A stretch of 64,000 bases of DNA from Levilactobacillus hammesii DSM 16381 (GCF_001434395.1 NZ_AZFS01000059.1:158541-222540); one strand, 5' to 3'. Positions 44,478-54,351 are shown, numbered from the stretch's first letter. The notes: generated from the sequence alone by a model not told the origin. Numbers and translations are program-made.

Positions 44478-45197
44478 CTAAAATACTTGTTGATAGAGCA
44501 CGGCTGCCGCAATTGCCCCAGCCGTTGGCGCAACAATGGGCACCCAACTGTAGGCGAACTGTGATCTGCCTTTATGAGGAAATGGCCAAATAGCATGTAG
44601 CAACCGAGGTCCAATATCTCTGGCGGGGTTCAGAGCAGGTCCAGTCGGGCCACCAAAGGAAATCACTAAACACATGACCAAGAAGCCTAAACCGATGAAA
44701 TCAGCACGGGGATCGATCTTATCCACGGTCATGCTGACCGCGCCCAACACCAACAGGAAGGTTCCAACAAATTCGTTGATAAACCCATTCAATTGGCTAT
44801 TGGCAGCGTCAATCGTTGAGAACGTCCCCAAAATGGCCTCCGTATCCGTTGTCCGATCATAGTATGGCTTATAAGCCAGCACAATGACGAGCTGCCCAAT
44901 GATCGCACCCACGGTCTGGGCAAATATGTAAGGAATCACTTCTTGCCAAGGAAAATTCCCCGTGACGGCCATAGCGACCGTCATGGCCGGATTAATCTGC
45001 GCACCAGAAATGGTGGCAAACATCAAGGCTGGAATCATCACACCGATCCCATACCCAAAACCAATCAGGATCCAGCCACCGTGGTAGCCCTTGGTCCCTT
45101 TTAACTCAACGTTGGCAACCGAACCGTTACCTAGGGCAACCATCACGGCTGTCCCAATCAATTCGGCAATGCACCGAACGAATAAAGAATAATGCAT
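44478..45197 (-). CDS. Aquaglyceroporin (GlpF-type MIP channel)
   Basis: 239 aa from the ATG at 45197; a GTG five codons earlier is the start of the longer frame. Six TMs and two half-helices with the MIP signatures SGAQINPAMT and GPALNPARDIGPR; the Asp after the second NPAR is the mark of the glycerol-facilitator branch. It passes small uncharged solutes (glycerol, dihydroxyacetone, lactic acid). The operator candidate at 45245 suggests it belongs to the uronate regulon; the physiological solute here is unknown. Confidence 0.87.
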   Translation of the reverse strand: MHYSLFVRCIAELIGTAVMVALGNGSVANVELKGTKGYHGGWILIGFGYGIGVMIPALMFATISGAQINPAMTVAMAVTGNFPWQEVIPYIFAQTVGAIIGQLVIVLAYKPYYDRTTDTEAILGTFSTIDAANSQLNGFINEFVGTFLLVLGAVSMTVDKIDPRADFIGLGFLVMCLVISFGGPTGPALNPARDIGPRLLHAIWPFPHKGRSQFAYSWVPIVAPTAGAIAAAVLYQQVF

Positions 45198-45244
45198 AAA
45201 CTCATACCCCACTCATAATATTTTCTTTTTTATCCTGCCGAAAA

Positions 45245-45258
45245 TGTTCACGTTAATC
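45245..45258. promoter_or_regulatory. Candidate LacI-type operator upstream of glpF
   Basis: TGTTCACGTTAATC, about 50 nt before the glpF ATG; the left half is identical to the perfect palindrome at 32106. Confidence 0.5.
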
Positions 45259-45490
45259 CTCATCAGGTCAACCCTCAAAAAACAGCAGCATTAATATCAT
45301 ACCCCTATCGCCGACTGCTTTCAGCATTATTTTCACAAAATCCAGCCATAACCTGAAAATTATTCCAAAATTAGCTCATACGATGGTCCACTCACTGAAA
45401 ATGGACCTCACCAAGTCAAATTTTCATCTTTTTTCAAGCCATGGTAACCCCCCCACCAATCGGATTTTCTTTTTTCAGACCCACAAACAC

Positions 45491-45536
45491 CAAAAAACCA
45501 CAGCATGTCCCCCCGGACACGGCTGTGGTTTTTGGT
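45491..45536 (-). terminator. Terminator after the surface protein gene
   Basis: AAAAACCACAGC..GTCC/GGAC..GCTGTGGTTTTT, long near-perfect stem with A- and T-runs; effectively bidirectional. Confidence 0.9.
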
Positions 45537-45599
45537 CTGACCTTTTTCCCCATAACTTATTTTGAGACTGTGCTGGCAGCTTCTCTGCGCCAGTATTGT

Positions 45600-47981
45600 T
45601 TATTCCTTATTCTTTGACCGCCGCTTCAGACTCGTTAAGCCCAATAAGCTAGCCAGTAAGGCCATGCCCCACGCCACCGGACTGCGGCGTTCTTCATTGG
45701 TCTGTGGCAACAGCGCTGCGCCAATCCCTGCAGAGAGCACTTGGTCGCCCGCAGGCTCACTTTCAGTAACGGTCGTCGCCGCGTGGTGTTCCTGGCTTTC
45801 TCCCGGCGTCGTGACAACGTCCGCTGCCTGTCCCGTACTCGTGCCACCATTACTACCAGTACCAGTGCCAGTCGTCCCTGCTCCGGTGTTATCACCAGGC
45901 GTTCCTGGTGTGACGGTATCGGCTTCATCCCCCTCCGTGACACCGTCATCGCCAGTGCCTGGATTCTGACCACCCGGTTGCGTGCCCGAGCCATCATCCC
46001 CGGTCGATGGACCTTCAGGTGCCGGATTGTCCGGTCCCGGTGTCGTCGTGCTACCACCATCACCTGAGCCTGGATTTTCTGGACTCGTTGGTGGTGTCGG
46101 GTTGCCCGGCTCAGTTGGTGGCGTTGGGTTCCCTGGTTCCTGCGTATCAGCATCCTCCTCCGCGTAAACGTAGGTCACGTCGATAGCCGTCTCACCATAA
46201 GTTCCCGTTGCATTTTCCGGTGTGACCTGTACGACATAATTCGGGATCTTAGCGGGTTCTGTCGTGTACGCTTCTCCCACCAGTCCCGGCTTCAACGTCT
46301 GATCCGGTGCGATAGTCTCACCATTTTCATTCACGTGATGAACCGTTACGCTGGCCGCACTCTGCGCAATCGCATAAGGTTGGACAACCGCAAAGTCAAC
46401 GGTCCCGCTTGGCTTATATGATCCTGTCAGATAGTAATAGTCCTTCATCGGATCAACATTTACACTCGCATCTCCTGGCCATGCAGTCGCGCCTGGCTTC
46501 TGATCCTGAATATTGGTGTAGTAGATCCCCCCTTGACCATCCGGCTTAGGATTGCCCCCCGTGAAGTAGATGTGGTAGGTGTGGGCCCCGTTAACAAAGA
46601 AAATCGGTTGGGCAACCGCGGCCGTCGCTGTCAATTGCACCACTTCTCCTGTAATCGTGGTACAAGCCACTTGGAGATGGCCTTCCCGATCCTTGTCACT
46701 GATCATTACGGGATCCAGGATAATAAATTGCCCCGTGTAGGAGAAATTGCTATTACTGGTATAAGAAAATTTACCATTCAGTGGTGAAAAGTCGCGAATG
46801 GCATTGTACGCCAAGTAAACTGATTTAAGATTCTGCAAGTTCGCTAATGGCGTAACATCCTTAATCCGGTTGTGTTGGAAGTCAACTTCAGTCAACTGTT
46901 GGAGATTGGCAATCGGCGTTAAGTCTTCAATATCACCGTAAAAGGCGCCTGGTGCGTAGTTCAATGATCCCCCCATTGAAATGGAGGTCAGGTTGACCGC
47001 GTATTCCAAACCAACCAATGAGTAGGCCGTCTGACCATCAATGTAAGTATCCAAGCCCTTATGACCTGACGTGCTTAAGCTTTTAAGCAACGCCATGTCC
47101 TCTTGCGTGATATCGGCGACACTGTTCCAGGTCTTGTCAGTACCCCGTAGCTTCTGCAACGTCAACAAGACCAGCTGTTGAAGGCGCTTATTGGGCATCC
47201 ACATGTCAATCATCGCGGTTTCCTTCGTATGCGCTAAGTTCATCGTGGCTGGCCGGGTCAGTTCCTTTTGAACCAACGCTGTAGCCGCCGTCGCAACGTC
47301 CGCGCCCAAAGTCACAGTCGGTAATTCAACCACGCTCGTCGCGATTTCGGCCGGACGCGTGGTCGCAACGGCAGCAACATCAGGCAAGACGACTGGATCA
47401 ACTGGCGTAACTGCCGTAGCAGGCTTCGTGGTTGGTACAGTCAGGTCAGGCGCCATTACTTCCGCCGGCAAATCGTCCGGCGCAGTCACCGCCGTTGTCA
47501 CTGCTGTGTCAGTCGTTGGATCAGTCGTTGGTACCGTCGTGGCATCCGCCATTGGCTTGGTTGTAGCAGCAACATCACGATCACCACTTGTCGTGACGGA
47601 TGGTGTGTTAGGCGTCGGTTCAGTCGGTTCAGCCGTCACCACCGGCGTTGCCCCCTCAGTCGGCTTGGTCATGGCCACCGTATCCGTCACATCGCCAGCA
47701 TCAGGCGTGACGCCCGTTGCCGCTGAGGTAGTCGTTGTTGGTACCGTCGTTTCCCCAGTAGCTGGTTTGGTCGTCGCCGGTGTTGCAGGCGTCTCCTCCG
47801 CCGGCGTTGGCTCCGTTGCTACTGCCGACGTTGCGGCCGCAGCATCTACCGGTTCCACAGCCGCTTGGGCCGTCACACCCAGAGTAAACAGAAGTGACCC
47901 GCTAACGATACCGGCAATTACCCAACTTTTGCCTTTCTTATACATTTTGTAACGCATTTTTCTCGCCATTTTATTAGTCAT
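45600..47981 (-). CDS. LPXTG-type cell-wall surface protein with LRR and MucBP domains
   Basis: 793 aa. KxYKxGKxW signal peptide (KMYKKGKSW at residues 12-20) followed by the hydrophobic core; a Thr/Pro/Ala-rich, repeat-like stretch (about 42-245, with TTKPATG, TTVPTT repeats); leucine-rich repeats (LTPIANLQQLTEVDFQHNR, VTPLANLQNLKSVYLAYN, about 345-400); one MucBP-like module (VTVHHVNENGETIAPDQTL, about 560-625); a Pro/Gly/Asn spacer; and sorting signal LPQTNEERR (758 on), a TM and RRSKNKE. Sortase would anchor it to peptidoglycan. The layout suggests adhesion to a glycan or mucin. RBS GGGGAG supports the first ATG. Confidence 0.88.
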   Translation of the reverse strand: MTNKMARKMRYKMYKKGKSWVIAGIVSGSLLFTLGVTAQAAVEPVDAAAATSAVATEPTPAEETPATPATTKPATGETTVPTTTTSAATGVTPDAGDVTDTVAMTKPTEGATPVVTAEPTEPTPNTPSVTTSGDRDVAATTKPMADATTVPTTDPTTDTAVTTAVTAPDDLPAEVMAPDLTVPTTKPATAVTPVDPVVLPDVAAVATTRPAEIATSVVELPTVTLGADVATAATALVQKELTRPATMNLAHTKETAMIDMWMPNKRLQQLVLLTLQKLRGTDKTWNSVADITQEDMALLKSLSTSGHKGLDTYIDGQTAYSLVGLEYAVNLTSISMGGSLNYAPGAFYGDIEDLTPIANLQQLTEVDFQHNRIKDVTPLANLQNLKSVYLAYNAIRDFSPLNGKFSYTSNSNFSYTGQFIILDPVMISDKDREGHLQVACTTITGEVVQLTATAAVAQPIFFVNGAHTYHIYFTGGNPKPDGQGGIYYTNIQDQKPGATAWPGDASVNVDPMKDYYYLTGSYKPSGTVDFAVVQPYAIAQSAASVTVHHVNENGETIAPDQTLKPGLVGEAYTTEPAKIPNYVVQVTPENATGTYGETAIDVTYVYAEEDADTQEPGNPTPPTEPGNPTPPTSPENPGSGDGGSTTTPGPDNPAPEGPSTGDDGSGTQPGGQNPGTGDDGVTEGDEADTVTPGTPGDNTGAGTTGTGTGSNGGTSTGQAADVVTTPGESQEHHAATTVTESEPAGDQVLSAGIGAALLPQTNEERRSPVAWGMALLASLLGLTSLKRRSKNKE

Positions 47982-48179
47982 TTATTTTCTCCCCAGAATT
48001 AATTTTCATCCCCCATACGCCGAGTAATCAACGCCTTTCGAGGTAACGAGAACAGTATAGCGAGAAATATTGGCTACCGGCAGAAATATTTACATTTCGA
48101 ATCAATATTTTTGAAGCTTGACCTTGCATCTTGTTTTCACTGATGGGAGTATAACGTTTTCATTTTTTCATTAATAATT

Positions 48180-48218
48180 CGGCTGGTGCTCCCACCAGGC
48201 CTTCCGCCGAGGCCAGCC
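48180..48218. repeat. GC-rich hairpin upstream of the surface protein gene
   Basis: GGCTGG (48180) pairs with CCAGCC (to 48218) with inner AGGCCT-like pairing. It lies between the uxaC2 terminator and the surface protein promoter region. Function unknown; 47982-48354 holds no gene. Confidence 0.35.
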
Positions 48219-48266
48219 AATCTAACCTTTGGGAACGTACCTTCACCGTATTTCCTATTTAAAATC

Positions 48267-48313
48267 AAAAAGCGACGGTCACCTTCCGTAATGGAAAGTA
48301 ACCGTCGCTTTTT
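48267..48313 (-). terminator. Terminator of the GH31-GPH2-uxaC2 operon
   Basis: AAAAAGCGACGGT/ACCGTCGCTTTTT, perfect 13-bp outer stem with further inner TTCC/GGAA pairing. Confidence 0.9.
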
Positions 48314-48354
48314 AGAGGCCAGTCACACTGACAGGCTTAATTTTTTAGGCGACC

Positions 48355-49785
48355 TTAGTCCTTCTTGTCGAAGAAACCAAAGTAATCATGAGCGTTGTTG
48401 TAAGAAATATCTTCAACAATCTTGCCCAGGTAGTCGTAGTCTTCTGGTACTTGACCAGTCGTGACCCATTCACCGATCAGGTTGCAAAGAACCCGACGGA
48501 AGTATTCATGCCGCGTGTAGGATAAGAAGCTCCGAGAATCGGTCAGCATCCCCACGAAGTTAGGCAATAAGCTTTGTTGGGCCAAGATGTTCAATTGATC
48601 ATGCATCCCATCACGGGTATCGTTGAACCACCATGCACAACCTAATTGTAACTTCTGAACACCGTCGCCTTGGAAGCTTTGCATCCCAGTAGCCAATTCC
48701 ATCCAGTCATTAGGGTTCGTGGAGTAAAGAATCGTCTTAGGAATACTGTCTTCTTCGGACATGGCACTCAACAGCTTCATCATTTCACCGGCAATACCTG
48801 GTTGTGAACCCATGGAGTCCCAACCCGTATCAGCACCCAGCTTACGGAACATTGGGCCGTTAGCGTTACGCAACACGTTGATGTGGTATTGCATTGTCCA
48901 ACCAAACTTTTGGTTCAACCGCATTAAGACCTTCAACAGCGTCGTTTGATACTTGTTGATTTCATCGTCAGTCAAACTTTGGTTATCTTGACGAGCCTTG
49001 GCCATGATGGCGTTGAATTCGTCGTCGGTGGCTTCGGCATAGTGGAACGTGTTCAACCCGTGGTCAGACAGGCTACCACCCATTGAAGCGAAGAAGGTAA
49101 AACGTTGTTCGAGGGCCTTGGTCAATGACTTCAAGTCAGTGATCTTAACACCAGAAACGTCGCTAAGCTTGTCCATGTATTCGCCGTAATTTCCTTGGTT
49201 GATCCGAACCAAGTTGTCAGGACGCATTGCAGGCAAGACTTTGAAACCATTTTCCTTTTCTTCAGCCTTCAACAGCTTGTGGTAATGCAAGTCAGAAGCT
49301 GGGTCATCAGTGGTGCAGACCACCTTAACGTTCGCATTCTTGATTAAGTTACGTGGCTTGAAGTCGTCAGTTTGAAGTAAGGCGTTGGCTTTCTTCCAGA
49401 TAGCTGGCGCACTCTTTTCATTAAAGACTTCGTCGATACCGAAGAAGCGCTTCAGTTCCAGGTGGGTCCATTCGTAGAGTGGGTTCCCGATTGCCCGGTT
49501 GATGGTCTTAGCCCATGCCAGGAACTTTTGGTATTCGTCACCGTCACCAGTGATTAATTCTTCAGGAACACCGTTAGCCCGTTCCAGACGCCACTTGTAG
49601 TGGTCACCGGCGTTACCATCGTTCAACCAGATCCGAGTGATGTTAGGATAGTTCTTGTTTTCGTAGATATCCTTAGGGTCCAAGTGACAATGGTAGTCAA
49701 TGATTGGCATCTTTTCTGCGTGTTCGTGGAACAATTTCTTAGCTGGTTCATTAGTGAGTAAAAAGTCTTCGTTCAATAAAGCCAT
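48355..49785 (-). CDS. uxaC: Glucuronate isomerase (uronate isomerase), second copy
   Basis: 476 aa, the same family as the protein at 33864 with long identical stretches ([30 protein letters not shown]). N-terminal [22 protein letters not shown] holds the metal-binding HxH. It differs in the acidic ends and lacks about 11 residues. Last gene of an operon with a GH31 glycosidase and a second GPH symporter, so it probably processes the uronic acid released from an imported glycoside. RBS AAAGGAG. Confidence 0.94.
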   Translation of the reverse strand: MALLNEDFLLTNEPAKKLFHEHAEKMPIIDYHCHLDPKDIYENKNYPNITRIWLNDGNAGDHYKWRLERANGVPEELITGDGDEYQKFLAWAKTINRAIGNPLYEWTHLELKRFFGIDEVFNEKSAPAIWKKANALLQTDDFKPRNLIKNANVKVVCTTDDPASDLHYHKLLKAEEKENGFKVLPAMRPDNLVRINQGNYGEYMDKLSDVSGVKITDLKSLTKALEQRFTFFASMGGSLSDHGLNTFHYAEATDDEFNAIMAKARQDNQSLTDDEINKYQTTLLKVLMRLNQKFGWTMQYHINVLRNANGPMFRKLGADTGWDSMGSQPGIAGEMMKLLSAMSEEDSIPKTILYSTNPNDWMELATGMQSFQGDGVQKLQLGCAWWFNDTRDGMHDQLNILAQQSLLPNFVGMLTDSRSFLSYTRHEYFRRVLCNLIGEWVTTGQVPEDYDYLGKIVEDISYNNAHDYFGFFDKKD

Positions 49786-49899
49786 TTCAAAGGTCTCCTT
49801 TAATTTTTTAAAAATTATTGGTGATTACTTTTAAATTACTTCGACTGATCGCCATCGGAATCCATCCTAATCGATAGATTCCCCATGACAGTGGCCAAA

Positions 49900-51297
49900 T
49901 TAGTTCTTCGCGTTCTTTTCACGTAAGATGGCGGCGTTAGATTCAACTCGCTTCTTGTTTAGTGGGTAGAAGAACAGCATGACCAAGGCAGCTAGTCCAC
50001 AGCAGACCGCTGGAATGCCAGAAGCCAAGTAATAGATCCGGTCGATAACCTGTTGAGATTGTTCCGCCCCACCGGAAGTGGAGGAAACGTAGCCAATCAT
50101 GGTCAGCATGAAGGCCCCAAAGCTTCCACCTAAGGCTTGGGCAACCTTACGGGCAAATGAGTTCACCCCGTAGATCGTCCCATCTTCACGAATTCCCGTC
50201 ATGACTTGTTGGTTATCAATCACGTCGGTGATAAATGCCCAGACCATCAGGTTAAACATGGCGGCCCCCAGACTCCCAAAGAAGAGAAAGACCAGGTAAA
50301 CCATGGCACTGCTGGTGTGGATAAATACCAAGATACCGTAAACAATACTTGCAAAGAACAGTGAAACTGTCGTAACTTCCTTTCGACCAAACTTCTTGGT
50401 GAAGTACTGGGCGAATGGCGCTAGCAATAATACCGTGGCAAAGTTAAAGATCAAGGCAATGGACATGGCACTACTGTTTTTGAAATAGTCATTAAATAGG
50501 TAGGAAATGTTAGTCCCAGATAGGTTTTGGTTAATCACCAAGATGATATCCAAGACGACCAGGATGACTAAGGCCCGATCCGTGAACATATCCTTTAGAA
50601 CCGTTCCCAAAGGCACGGACTCACTTCGTTGGGTTCGAACCCGTTCAGTCGGCAACTTGCAGGTCAGGATGTAGCAACCAAAGCCGAGAATGGCCATGAC
50701 TGAGGCAACCAACCAGAAACGAATACCATCGATTCTTTGTGACGCGCCCACGTACATGAAGATAGGGACAACGAAACTAACGATGGCACTCCCCGTTGCC
50801 GAACCCAGGCTCCGCCAAGTGGATAAGGACGTCTTATCATTAGGCGAGTCACTCAACGCAGAAGCCATGGAACCGTAAGGAATGTTAACCGTGGAGTAAA
50901 AGATCCCCCAGAGTAAGTAAGTGATGAAGACATACGTTATCTTGATAGGAAAGGCCAAGTCTTTAACGAATGGCACAAAAACCAAGATTGTCGCGATCAG
51001 TAGCGGATACTTGAAGCGGGCAATCCACGGAATGAACCGTCCACTCTTGTGTAATTTACTACTGTCGACCAACCGACCAACAGTGACATCAGCAATGGCA
51101 TCAATAAACCGGGCAATCAGGAACAAGAGTCCCACGGTCACCCCTGACAATCCCAACACATTGGTGTAGAAGATCATCAAGAAGGTATTCACAACAGCGA
51201 ATGAGAAGTTGTTCCCAACATCTCCTAAGGCGTAACCAAAACGGTCAGCCCAACCAAACGGCTTTGAACGATCAATACTTGTTTTTTGTGTATCCAT
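49900..51297 (-). CDS. GPH-family hexuronide:cation symporter, second copy
   Basis: 465 aa from the ATG at 51297 (GGAGG 8 nt upstream; an in-frame start six codons earlier precedes the RBS). 12 TMs; RFGYALGDVGNNFSFAVVNTFLMIFYTNVLG, DAIADVTVGRLVDSSKLHKSGRFIPWIARFKYP and the C-terminal REDGTIYGVNSFARKVAQALGG are GPH hallmarks. It is clearly divergent from the first copy, so probably a different substrate. Between GH31 and uxaC2, it likely imports the GH31 substrate. Confidence 0.9.
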   Translation of the reverse strand: MDTQKTSIDRSKPFGWADRFGYALGDVGNNFSFAVVNTFLMIFYTNVLGLSGVTVGLLFLIARFIDAIADVTVGRLVDSSKLHKSGRFIPWIARFKYPLLIATILVFVPFVKDLAFPIKITYVFITYLLWGIFYSTVNIPYGSMASALSDSPNDKTSLSTWRSLGSATGSAIVSFVVPIFMYVGASQRIDGIRFWLVASVMAILGFGCYILTCKLPTERVRTQRSESVPLGTVLKDMFTDRALVILVVLDIILVINQNLSGTNISYLFNDYFKNSSAMSIALIFNFATVLLLAPFAQYFTKKFGRKEVTTVSLFFASIVYGILVFIHTSSAMVYLVFLFFGSLGAAMFNLMVWAFITDVIDNQQVMTGIREDGTIYGVNSFARKVAQALGGSFGAFMLTMIGYVSSTSGGAEQSQQVIDRIYYLASGIPAVCCGLAALVMLFFYPLNKKRVESNAAILREKNAKN

Positions 51298-51371
51298 TTT
51301 TCCAACCTCCGGCAATTTTTGCCAAGATAATTTTAAAAAGTGAGATGCCGCAAATATAGCAAATACTTAGC

Positions 51372-53867
51372 TTAGATTGAGATTAAATCCTTCACACTGG
51401 ATTCAATGCTCAACGCAATGTCTGAATCGCTTACATTATTAAATTTAATGATCACTTGACGCTTTTCACCATCGAAGAACCAGCCTTCAGTGGCGGCGTT
51501 AAACTTATCAAACTTCAAGAATTGAGCCAACGGTTGACCTTGCAGTTCAATCGTCAATGGCGCAATGTCTGGGCAGCAAACACGGAACGTGTAACGCTTC
51601 AGCTTAGAATCGTAAGTCCCTTGCTTATGCAAGTTAATTAACGTTTGGTTCTTGCTTGGCTTAACGGAAATGTCCGTGGTCAAGAAGTCCCCTTGCTTGT
51701 AGCTCATGGTCTTGCCATCATCTTCATACAACTGGAAGTCACTTGCCGTTGTCGGTTCAACTAAAACGTCCAAGTTCTCAACTGTATCATTGTGGATATT
51801 CATCAAGCCCTTACTTTCAGGAATGATACTCCCCGTCCGTAAGAACATCGGAATGCTCCCCAAGTCGACCGGCACCTCAACGGTTTGACCCCCATTGTAG
51901 TAGTGATAAGTGGTTAAATCATACCAATCGGCACCCTTTGGCAGGTAAACTTCCTTGGTCGTTTGGCCCTTATCAACCACGTTAGCCACGAGTAATGATG
52001 AACCTAGCATGAATTCAAAGCTTTCTTCGAAAGTCTTCGGATCATTCTGGAATTCGTAAACGAGTGGCCGCATGATTGGCGCACCGGTAACCGATGCTTC
52101 ATGCAACAGTGAGTAGAAGTACGGAATCAACTGGTAACGCAGCTGAATGGCATCGCGAATGTACTTGGTGTAGCTAGGGTACATCCACGGTTCCGTGACC
52201 GTATTGTCATCGTTAGAAGAGTGAATCGAGAACCGTGGCTGGAAGATCCCGTTTTGGACCCACCGGACGAATAGTTCTGGTTCTGGCGCTGGACCATCGA
52301 ATCCGCCAATGTCACACCCTTGGTTGGCAACCCCGGAAAGGCCCATGCCTAAGATCGTTGGAATGTTATATTTCACGTTCGTCCAACTGGTCCGGTTGTC
52401 ACCCGCCCAAGTCTGGGCATACCGTTGAATCCCGGCAAACCCGGCCCGATTGATCAGATAAGGCCGTACGTTAGGATCATAGTCCGCAATGGCCTGCTGT
52501 GCGGTCTTCGCCATCATGGTTGGCATGATAGGCTTAACCTCACCAATCGTTGCGTGAACACCATCGGCATCCACCTTGGCATTGGTTTCATTAATTTCGT
52601 ATTCGTTGTTATCATTCCAGATACTCGTGATCCCTAATGACAATAACTGCTTGGTCATAAATTTAGACCAAGTGGCCCGACCCTTTTCACTGGTGAAGTC
52701 AACGAAGTGCGCTGCGCCACCCCAGTACTGGTCTTCCTGGTCGTCCTTGCCATCCGGCGTCTTGATATAGGCGTCAGCATCGGCAAAGTCCTTGGCTAAT
52801 GGGTGGGTTACCAGCATCCCTGGCTTGATGTTTGGTGCCAGTAAAACACCCTTTTCCTTTAATTTATTGACGAAATCTTGGGGATCTGGGAACCGATCCT
52901 TATTCCAATTGAAGACGTACCGCTTGCCGTCTTCCCCGGTCGTATAACCGGAAGACATGAAGAAGCCGTCGCAAGGAATATCGTTCTTCTTGCAGGTGTC
53001 GACAAAGTCTAAAATGGCTTGGTCGGCATCCTTGTCCAGCTCCGTGTAGTACATGGTTGAACCCATGTAACCCAACGAAGACTTGGGCATCATCGCCGTC
53101 TTCCCCGTCAAATCCGTGTAGTGCTTCACCACGTCTTTAATGGTTGGACCGGCGATAAAGAAGACATCCAAGTCGCCACCATCACATTCAAAGTAACTGT
53201 AACGGTGCCAATAATTACTGTGCTCACTGTCCATATCGAACGTCGAGTCATTGGAATTATTGTAGTAGAGACCCGAAGCAATATCCATTTCGCTATCGAA
53301 ATCAATATAGAACGGAATCATCTTGTAAAGGGGATCAGACTTGGCCGCATTCCATCCTAGAGAATCAGTGTTATGCATCCGCATCCGGCGCTTAAACTTG
53401 TTAAGTTCCCCGGATTTTTCACCGAAACCATAGAAGAAGTTATGATCACCCATCGTACTGTAATGGTACGAGCGACCCAAGTCGTCTTGGAGGAAGGCGC
53501 GTTTTGGCAAATCTTTATGTAAAACGTTACCTGCCTTGTCACGGATTTCAAACCCAAACGGATCACGATTGATCGTTAAGGTTAGATTTTTCGTGGAGAC
53601 TGAGTAGCTGTCTGCGTTTTCTTGGAGGTCTAGTGGAAGTGGTTTTACCCGTTCCCGTTCGCCCGCCATCAGCGCATCGGTCTTGTCTGCCCACGCAGTC
53701 TTGACTAGAGCATATGATGCTTCCGGAGCAAATTCATCCTTGAACGTTCCCCGCATCCGGATAATGTTATTATCCAGCAGGTAAACTTGAAACTGGGCAC
53801 CATTAGTCTTAATGGCTAAATAGTCACCGCAGTTCTCCACGGACTGAACCTTGCTGCTTAACTTCAT
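51372..53867 (-). CDS. Glycoside hydrolase family 31 enzyme (alpha-glucosidase-like)
   Basis: 831 aa from the ATG at 53867, after AAGGAGTG. No signal peptide, so cytosolic. N-terminal beta-sandwich domain (to about 240), TIM barrel with nucleophile Asp419 in SIWNDNNEYE and acid/base Asp490 in WAGDNRTSW, then GMGLSGVANQGCDIGGF and C-terminal beta domains. The WNDNNE form differs from the common WNDMNE of alpha-glucosidases and from KTDFGE of alpha-xylosidases. Being in one operon with a GPH symporter and a uronate isomerase, it may release glucuronate or galacturonate from an alpha-linked glycoside; this is inference. Confidence 0.87.
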   Translation of the reverse strand: MKLSSKVQSVENCGDYLAIKTNGAQFQVYLLDNNIIRMRGTFKDEFAPEASYALVKTAWADKTDALMAGERERVKPLPLDLQENADSYSVSTKNLTLTINRDPFGFEIRDKAGNVLHKDLPKRAFLQDDLGRSYHYSTMGDHNFFYGFGEKSGELNKFKRRMRMHNTDSLGWNAAKSDPLYKMIPFYIDFDSEMDIASGLYYNNSNDSTFDMDSEHSNYWHRYSYFECDGGDLDVFFIAGPTIKDVVKHYTDLTGKTAMMPKSSLGYMGSTMYYTELDKDADQAILDFVDTCKKNDIPCDGFFMSSGYTTGEDGKRYVFNWNKDRFPDPQDFVNKLKEKGVLLAPNIKPGMLVTHPLAKDFADADAYIKTPDGKDDQEDQYWGGAAHFVDFTSEKGRATWSKFMTKQLLSLGITSIWNDNNEYEINETNAKVDADGVHATIGEVKPIMPTMMAKTAQQAIADYDPNVRPYLINRAGFAGIQRYAQTWAGDNRTSWTNVKYNIPTILGMGLSGVANQGCDIGGFDGPAPEPELFVRWVQNGIFQPRFSIHSSNDDNTVTEPWMYPSYTKYIRDAIQLRYQLIPYFYSLLHEASVTGAPIMRPLVYEFQNDPKTFEESFEFMLGSSLLVANVVDKGQTTKEVYLPKGADWYDLTTYHYYNGGQTVEVPVDLGSIPMFLRTGSIIPESKGLMNIHNDTVENLDVLVEPTTASDFQLYEDDGKTMSYKQGDFLTTDISVKPSKNQTLINLHKQGTYDSKLKRYTFRVCCPDIAPLTIELQGQPLAQFLKFDKFNAATEGWFFDGEKRQVIIKFNNVSDSDIALSIESSVKDLISI

Positions 53868-53955
53868 TAATCTCACTCCTTGTCCAAAAAAGCTGTTCTT
53901 GCCTGATACAACCACCCAACTAAGGGGTCAGGGACCCGACAATTGAAATAGTAAT

Positions 53956-53963
53956 ATACCAGT
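53956..53963 (-). promoter_or_regulatory. ACTGGTAT element upstream of the GH31 gene
   Basis: Minus-strand ACTGGTATATT, readable as an extended -10 (TGGTATATT) or a GntR half-site; 89 nt before the start codon. Confidence 0.35.
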
Positions 53964-53992
53964 TCTACCAACACCCATATCTTACTAGTTAG

Positions 53993-54006
53993 TGAAAGCG
54001 CTGTCA
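53993..54006. promoter_or_regulatory. cre-like site upstream of the GH31 operon
   Basis: TGAAAGCGCTGTCA: one mismatch to the CcpA cre consensus. It lies just upstream of the candidate promoter. The gap 53868-54413 otherwise contains only the gnd terminator; a 94-codon plus-strand frame (54120-54404) has no RBS and runs into that terminator. Confidence 0.6.
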
Positions 54007-54351
54007 ACGGATGTTTCGCTATTACCCGACTAAAGTCGTCCCCAAACCAGTTACCAGCCTTGATATAACAGCATTTATCAATTAATGCTAATTGTAATAT
54101 TTTAGAAAAATAAATTAATTTGAAACCCCATGATCGTGGAAATGTGACCTGCTACACCGTCTTTTACCACGTAAACGACTTTCTAGGCCCACTTTTCCTG
54201 AAACTAGGCCTTCCCAAATGGACAGACTTAAATATCAGTTTGCTGGTTAGCAACCAATTTATCATCTTTAGGATATTGCTTTCATTAAATGACTATCAGC
54301 TAGCCATCCCCCGCCTGCTCTTCGCCACCATACCATTTCGAAAATACGTAC

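Noticed and set aside
45600-47952. Long plus-strand and alternative minus-strand frames (up to 197 codons) inside the surface protein gene
   Set aside because: They mirror the repetitive Thr/Pro/Ala codons of the real gene and lack start signals.
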